56,219 nt of DNA. Source: Bacteriovoracaceae bacterium UBA4573 (GTDB lineage Bacteria > Bdellovibrionota > UBA1018 > UBA923). The DNA lies in NCBI GenBank assembly GCA_002387735.1, contig DGKJ01000120.1:1-56219 (forward strand), in the 5' to 3' direction. Below the pieces are notes generated by a model. That model ran no database searches, was not told where the DNA came from, and saw only the letters and a program-made list of their open reading frames with translations. Of this stretch, positions 52,581 through 56,219 are shown in pieces; within the stretch, counting starts at the first letter, position 1, and every line of letters starts with the position of its first letter. The translations under genes were made by a program, and so were the position numbers.

Positions 52581-53306
52581 TTAATCTTTGTTGGCTAATC
52601 GGTGCTTCTTAAAAGCAAAATGAAGATTTTTGGTAAACTCCAAAATGGCGGACCATTTTATGAAAGATGATCGGCCTTCTTGTGCGTAAAATAAAATAGG
52701 TATTTCAGCTACTTTAAGCTTCAGCTCTTTCGCACGAATCATGATTTCGGCGTCAATAAACCAATCTGCAGATTTTAAATCCAATTGTTCGTAAGCGGAT
52801 CTTTTAATAATTTTTGGCTTTGAGTTTACATCTTTGAAGTGTTTGCCGAATAAAATTCGAAAAATTAGATTATATCCGCGCGAAATTACAGTGCGGTAAA
52901 ATCCATCATAACGAAACACACGAAATGTTTTTACAAGGTCTACGTCGTCCATCAACATGCGCGCAAAGCAGGCAAAAATGGACTCCACTGGAAATTGTCC
53001 ATCACCGTCGATCATGGCGATGTACTGACCCCTCGTAGAGTGGAGACCCTTGCGTAGATCCCACCCCATCATGCCTTGTTTTTCTTCCGAGACGCAGCGA
53101 ATGTGCGGGTATTCATCGGAAAGCTTTTTTACGATTGATGGAGTTTTATCTGTCGAGTTCGGAAGATAGTTAGCGACGAGAACAATCTCCCAGTTGAAAT
53201 TGTACAATGACATGATTGAATGAACGCGTTTCACGAAGGGTAGGATTGATTCCTCAGCGCGATAGCATAAGATCACAAGCGAAAAAAATACATCATCGTT
53301 TTTCAT
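52581..53306 (-). CDS. GT2 glycosyltransferase, dolichol-phosphate-mannose-synthase-like
   Basis: 241 residues, GT-A fold. 'SLVILCYRAEESILPFVKRV' at the N-terminus and 'MIDGDGQFPVES' with its D-x-D give the nucleotide-sugar site, and 'DVNSKPKIIKRSAYEQL' is usual for polyprenyl-phosphate mannosyl- or glucosyltransferases. No C-terminal membrane helices follow, unlike the similar gene at 53528. It might charge a polyprenyl carrier used by the GT-C-like protein at 50518. Confidence 0.85.
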   Translation of the reverse strand: MKNDDVFFSLVILCYRAEESILPFVKRVHSIMSLYNFNWEIVLVANYLPNSTDKTPSIVKKLSDEYPHIRCVSEEKQGMMGWDLRKGLHSTRGQYIAMIDGDGQFPVESIFACFARMLMDDVDLVKTFRVFRYDGFYRTVISRGYNLIFRILFGKHFKDVNSKPKIIKRSAYEQLDLKSADWFIDAEIMIRAKELKLKVAEIPILFYAQEGRSSFIKWSAILEFTKNLHFAFKKHRLANKD

Positions 53307-53376
53307 ATGATTGGTGAGAAATGTAGTCAGGTGCTTTGGGGTATGTCAACTCCCGGGCTGGCCTTGGCGTGTCAAA

Positions 53377-53453
53377 TGGTCGGGCTGACTGGATTTGAAC
53401 CAGCGACCACTTCCACCCCAAGGAAGTGCGCTACCAGGCTGCGCTACAGCCCG
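53377..53453 (-). tRNA. tRNA-Pro (anticodon GGG), CCA encoded
   Basis: Minus-strand reading gives a full cloverleaf of 77 bases including an encoded CCA: acceptor CGGGCTG/CAGCCCG, D-arm stem GCGC/GCGC, anticodon stem CTTCC/GGAAG with loop TTGGGGT (anticodon GGG, reading CCC), variable segment TGGTC, and T-arm GCTGG/CCAGT around TTCAAAT. All stems are paired, with one G-T wobble in the T-arm. It lies between two glycosyltransferase genes; no direct repeat of its 3' end was noticed elsewhere in the window. Confidence 0.96.
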
Positions 53454-53487
53454 ACCTATAGTGAGCAATGGGGTACAGACCATATAG

Positions 53488-53517
53488 CGTTTACCGGGTT
53501 GGCGTAATTTGTGTCAA
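53488..53517 (-). promoter_or_regulatory. Candidate promoter of tRNA-Pro
   Basis: Minus strand: a perfect TTGACA (plus-strand TGTCAA, 53512-53517) lies 18 bp before TAAACG (53488-53493). The -10 element is weak, and TATATG further on is too far away. Expected start near 53481, about 28 bases before the mature tRNA. Confidence 0.4.
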
Positions 53518-53527
53518 GACGTAAGCA

Positions 53528-54460
53528 TTAGGGCGCTTTATTCATTCTCGAAAGCGCTATTTCCATCAGTCTGCGATTTCCGATCTGGGCCGCAAAGAGA
53601 ATAGCGACTAAAAAACATTGAAAACCAGTGATCATGAGTAATGTTGCCAGAATCAAAGACTGAACTCGGCCACCTTCGCCTAAGAAGAAATGGATGTGGA
53701 GGAAGCGCAATCCAAGTGCAAATCCGGGTAAAAACAGGCATGTCCCTGAAATCGCAAAAACTTTGTCGCCTTTGTAAAACAGATAGATGCGAAATATATC
53801 GAAGAACGACCGAGTGATGTACTCTCGCATTGAACGAAATAGTCTGGATTCCCTCAGTTTTTCGTTTACGCGCACATCCACTTGGTCCACTACGAAGTTT
53901 TTATTGCCCATTTGAATGAGTGTTTCGAGGGTGTGGGAAAATCGAGTAATTAAATGAATCGAAGCTGCGCAATCGCGGGTATACGCTCTAAAGCCAGAGG
54001 TGGCGTCGCGAACGTCGGTGCCCGAAAGTACCCGAACGACCCAGCTTCCCAGTCTCTGAAGTCGTTTTTTTAACCAACTAAAATGGGAAATTTCGCCAAT
54101 GGGCCGTATACCTACCACCATGTCGGCGTGCCCTTTAATTATGGGTTCCACCAACTTGGCGATATCTGCGCCGTTGTATTGGTTGTCGGCGTCAGTATTC
54201 ACCACAATGTCGGCGCCTTCGTCCAAAGCTTTCCGCAGGCCGGTCTGAAACGCGGCGGCCAGTCCCCTATTAATGGAGTGCCGTACGATGTGTCTTACCC
54301 CCAATTTTTTCGCGGTCTCCGAGGTGTTATCGGTACTACCATCGTCAATAACTAGGGTTTCGATTTGATCAATCCCGGGAATCGACTTCGGAAGGTCACG
54401 CAAAGTTACGTCCAGCGTTTTGGCTTCATTGAGGCAGGGAATTTGAATAATAAGCTTCAT
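53528..54460 (-). CDS. GT2 polyprenyl-phosphate glycosyltransferase with C-terminal membrane helices
   Basis: 310 residues. It starts 'MKLIIQIPCLNEAKTL' and has 'VIDDGSTDNT', a D-x-D in 'VVNTDADNQYNG' and 'SGFRAYTRDCA'. Two hydrophobic segments near the C-terminus (about 230-300) anchor it, as in DPM1/GtrB-type enzymes that load sugars onto polyprenyl phosphate. ATG 54460 places the first strand at residue 2; ATG 54469 would add three residues. It is divergent from asnB. Confidence 0.87.
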   Translation of the reverse strand: MKLIIQIPCLNEAKTLDVTLRDLPKSIPGIDQIETLVIDDGSTDNTSETAKKLGVRHIVRHSINRGLAAAFQTGLRKALDEGADIVVNTDADNQYNGADIAKLVEPIIKGHADMVVGIRPIGEISHFSWLKKRLQRLGSWVVRVLSGTDVRDATSGFRAYTRDCAASIHLITRFSHTLETLIQMGNKNFVVDQVDVRVNEKLRESRLFRSMREYITRSFFDIFRIYLFYKGDKVFAISGTCLFLPGFALGLRFLHIHFFLGEGGRVQSLILATLLMITGFQCFLVAILFAAQIGNRRLMEIALSRMNKAP

Positions 54461-54566
54461 GATTCCCATGGATTCTAACTTAAAAATCTAAGCTTTGACT
54501 AGGGTTTCCTGGCCCGCTGAATTTCCAGTATTGTCTTTGAGTACCGACCGGAGCACACTGGCGGGC

Positions 54567-56219
54567 ATGTGTGGGATCGCTGCTATTATTAGCCCAAATC
54601 CTAAACCACTCTCTTTTGATATCTTGCAGATGGCTAACGCAATTCGTCATCGGGGCCCCGACGGTGAAGGTTTCGCGTTGATTTCGGCGGGCCGGGATCC
54701 GCGTTTTTTTAGCGGTGCCGACACGGTCCATGAGAGCTGGAGTTTCGAAATACCCTATCGTCCAACAGCTGAAATTTCTAAGGCGGGCGATCTTTTATCT
54801 CATGTAGCTTTCGGGCACCGGCGCCTGAGTATTTTGGATCTTTCCCAAACTGGCCATCAGCCTATGTTTCGTCCCGAACCAGGCCTTGTGATTACCTACA
54901 ACGGTGAAATTTACAATTACCTTGAGTTGCGTGCAGAACTCGAAAAGCGTGGACATCGCTTTTCTACCGGCACCGACACCGAAGTGCTTCTCTGTGCCTA
55001 CGAGGAATGGGGGCCTGATTGCCTTCATCGTTTCAACGGAATGTTTGCCTTTGTGCTCTACGACCTTAAACGCAATCAAGTATTTGCCGCACGGGACCGG
55101 TTTGGCGTGAAACCGCTTTATTTCTGGCGCTCACCGGATGGTGTTGTTGCGTTTGCATCCGAAATTAAGCAGTTTACGGTGTTGCCCGGCTGGTCAGCTA
55201 AACTGCAACACCAGAGAGCATACGAGTATTTAAATTTTGGGCTTACGGATCATACCGAAGAAACCCTTTTTTCCGGCGTACGGCAAGTCAGAGGGGGGGA
55301 AATGATCACTCTCTCTATGGCAGACGCTTGTGGTGAAATCCGACCTGTCCGGTGGTACGAGTTGAAGCCTACCGCTGTTAGATTTGATTACGCTGAAGCG
55401 GTAGATTACTTCAGGGAATTATTTTTCGATGCCGTTCGTTTACGCCTTCGCTCCGATGTTCCTGTGGGTACAGCGCTTTCCGGAGGTCTCGATTCATCTT
55501 CGATTGTCTGTGCGGTTCATCATCTTTTAAATCATTCATCGAAAAAAGATTTCCAGAATACCTTTTCGGCGTGTTCTAAAATAAAGCGCTTTGACGAGAG
55601 TCGGTTTATAAATTCGGTGGTTCAGAAAACCAACGTTAAACCGCACTACACTCAACCGTCGCTTAGTGAATTATTTTTAGAGCTTGAAAAAATCATATGG
55701 CATCACGACGAACCGTTTGCATCGACGAGTGTCTTTGCGGAATGGAAAGTCTTTGAACTGGTAGCGCAAACCGACGTGAAAGTAACCTTGGACGGACACG
55801 GCGCTGACGAAATGCTTGCGGGGTATCACGGATACTTTATTCCTTTTTATATGAATCTTTTACTTCGGGGCCAATTTTTCACGTTGGCGCGAGAGCTTCA
55901 AGCAGCGAGGCGTAATCACGGTCGAGCCAACCATCATTTGGCTCAGGCATTGTTTCGGTTATTGGTTCCGGCGCCAGCGCGGAGTTTTGTAAAAAAACTG
56001 GTCAGTCATGGAGTGTCTCACACTGATTGGCTAAACGGCAACGTCTTGAAATCAAATGCAACTAACCCGTTCGAAACCTACGGGGGCATGGCGCGTTCGA
56101 TTCGTGAGTTTTCGTACGACCAAATGCTTCATTCTAGTCTTCCGAAACAATTAAAGTGGGCGGACCGTGATTCTATGGCCCACTCTATTGAAAGTGCGGA
56201 GCCTTTCCTGGATTACCGG
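54567..56219 (+). CDS. asnB: Asparagine synthetase B, glutamine-hydrolysing, 3'-truncated
   Basis: 551 codons are visible and the frame is open to the right edge; AsnB proteins usually have 620-650 residues. The N-terminal glutaminase starts M-C-G-I with the nucleophile Cys2, then 'RHRGPDGEG', 'FGHRRLSILDLS' and 'TYNGEIYNYLELR' are family motifs. The synthetase domain has the PP-loop 'LSGGLDSSS' (about 304-312) and 'DGHGADEMLAGYHGYF'. In glycan loci AsnB-like enzymes also amidate uronic acids (WbpS type), so either asparagine synthesis or glycan amidation is possible. Confidence 0.9.
   Translation, partial: MCGIAAIISPNPKPLSFDILQMANAIRHRGPDGEGFALISAGRDPRFFSGADTVHESWSFEIPYRPTAEISKAGDLLSHVAFGHRRLSILDLSQTGHQPMFRPEPGLVITYNGEIYNYLELRAELEKRGHRFSTGTDTEVLLCAYEEWGPDCLHRFNGMFAFVLYDLKRNQVFAARDRFGVKPLYFWRSPDGVVAFASEIKQFTVLPGWSAKLQHQRAYEYLNFGLTDHTEETLFSGVRQVRGGEMITLSMADACGEIRPVRWYELKPTAVRFDYAEAVDYFRELFFDAVRLRLRSDVPVGTALSGGLDSSSIVCAVHHLLNHSSKKDFQNTFSACSKIKRFDESRFINSVVQKTNVKPHYTQPSLSELFLELEKIIWHHDEPFASTSVFAEWKVFELVAQTDVKVTLDGHGADEMLAGYHGYFIPFYMNLLLRGQFFTLARELQAARRNHGRANHHLAQALFRLLVPAPARSFVKKLVSHGVSHTDWLNGNVLKSNATNPFETYGGMARSIREFSYDQMLHSSLPKQLKWADRDSMAHSIESAEPFLDYR

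Noticed and set aside
53307..53507. Plus-strand open frame of 66 codons across the tRNA
   Set aside because: It reads through the reverse complement of tRNA-Pro and has no start signals.
1..56219. CRISPR array, phage genes or insertion sequences
   Set aside because: No regularly spaced repeats, transposase, integrase or phage structural motifs were seen on reading; a systematic repeat search was not possible.

Overview
The window comes from a Gram-negative bacterium. lpxC (lipid A synthesis), a WbaP-type initiating phosphotransferase and a long surface-glycan locus all point that way. Moderate GC, frequent GTG/TTG starts and protein style suggest a deltaproteobacterial or Bdellovibrionota-like host; that placement is inference and was not tested.

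Layout. 1-4.1 kb is chromosomal housekeeping: a 5'-truncated GNAT gene, a tightly packed ruvC-ruvA-ruvB operon and lpxC. 4.1-13.4 kb opens the glycan locus: a WecG/TagA-type transferase, a Wzy-like membrane protein, a GT4 transferase, gmd and a GDP-fucose-synthase-type reductase, a small unknown gene behind an excellent sigma-54-type promoter, a WbaP-type phosphotransferase, a SIS isomerase, a GT2 enzyme and a pirin. 13.6-17.3 kb holds legB and a PseA/HisH/HisF-type amidotransferase cassette with its own sigma-70-type promoter. 17.4-24.5 kb is an unfamiliar + strand run: a 522-aa unknown protein, a B12-type radical SAM enzyme, a methyltransferase, a neofunctionalised DAHP-synthase-like enzyme and a GT2-cytidylyltransferase fusion. 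24.5-29.6 kb holds a Gfo/Idh/MocA oxidoreductase, legC, two coupled unknown proteins and an RmlD-like reductase. 29.6-34.9 kb is a packed pseB / PtmA-like / PtmE-like / legI / legH operon with legF opposite. 35-40.2 kb holds an ABC flippase candidate, a large putative transferase, a second NeuA-type gene and a nucleotide-sugar epimerase. 40.2-49.8 kb is a + strand operon that opens with a Gfo/Idh/MocA-shikimate-dehydrogenase fusion, includes legG, a sugar formyltransferase and a PIG-L deacetylase, and ends with an Fpg-like DNA glycosylase lacking zinc-finger cysteines. 49.8-56.2 kb contains methyltransferases, a GT-C-like protein, GT2 enzymes, tRNA-Pro(GGG) and a 3'-truncated asparagine synthetase.

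How the genes fit together. A complete legionaminic acid route of the kind known from Campylobacter (GDP-linked precursors) can be assembled: PtmE-like -> LegB -> LegC -> LegH -> LegG -> LegI -> LegF. Probable tailoring is by amidination (PseA/HisH/HisF), de-N-acetylation plus N-formylation, and methylation. Assembly would use the WbaP-type initiator, many transferases, the ABC flippase and the Wzy-like protein. The most novel material is (i) the 17.4-24.5 kb run, which looks like a route to a second, non-standard 3-deoxy-2-ulosonate-like sugar, (ii) the oxidoreductase-AroE fusion, and (iii) a set of unrecognised soluble, apparently beta-rich proteins. No stretch longer than 300 bases is without a gene; the longest is 13379-13629, described below.
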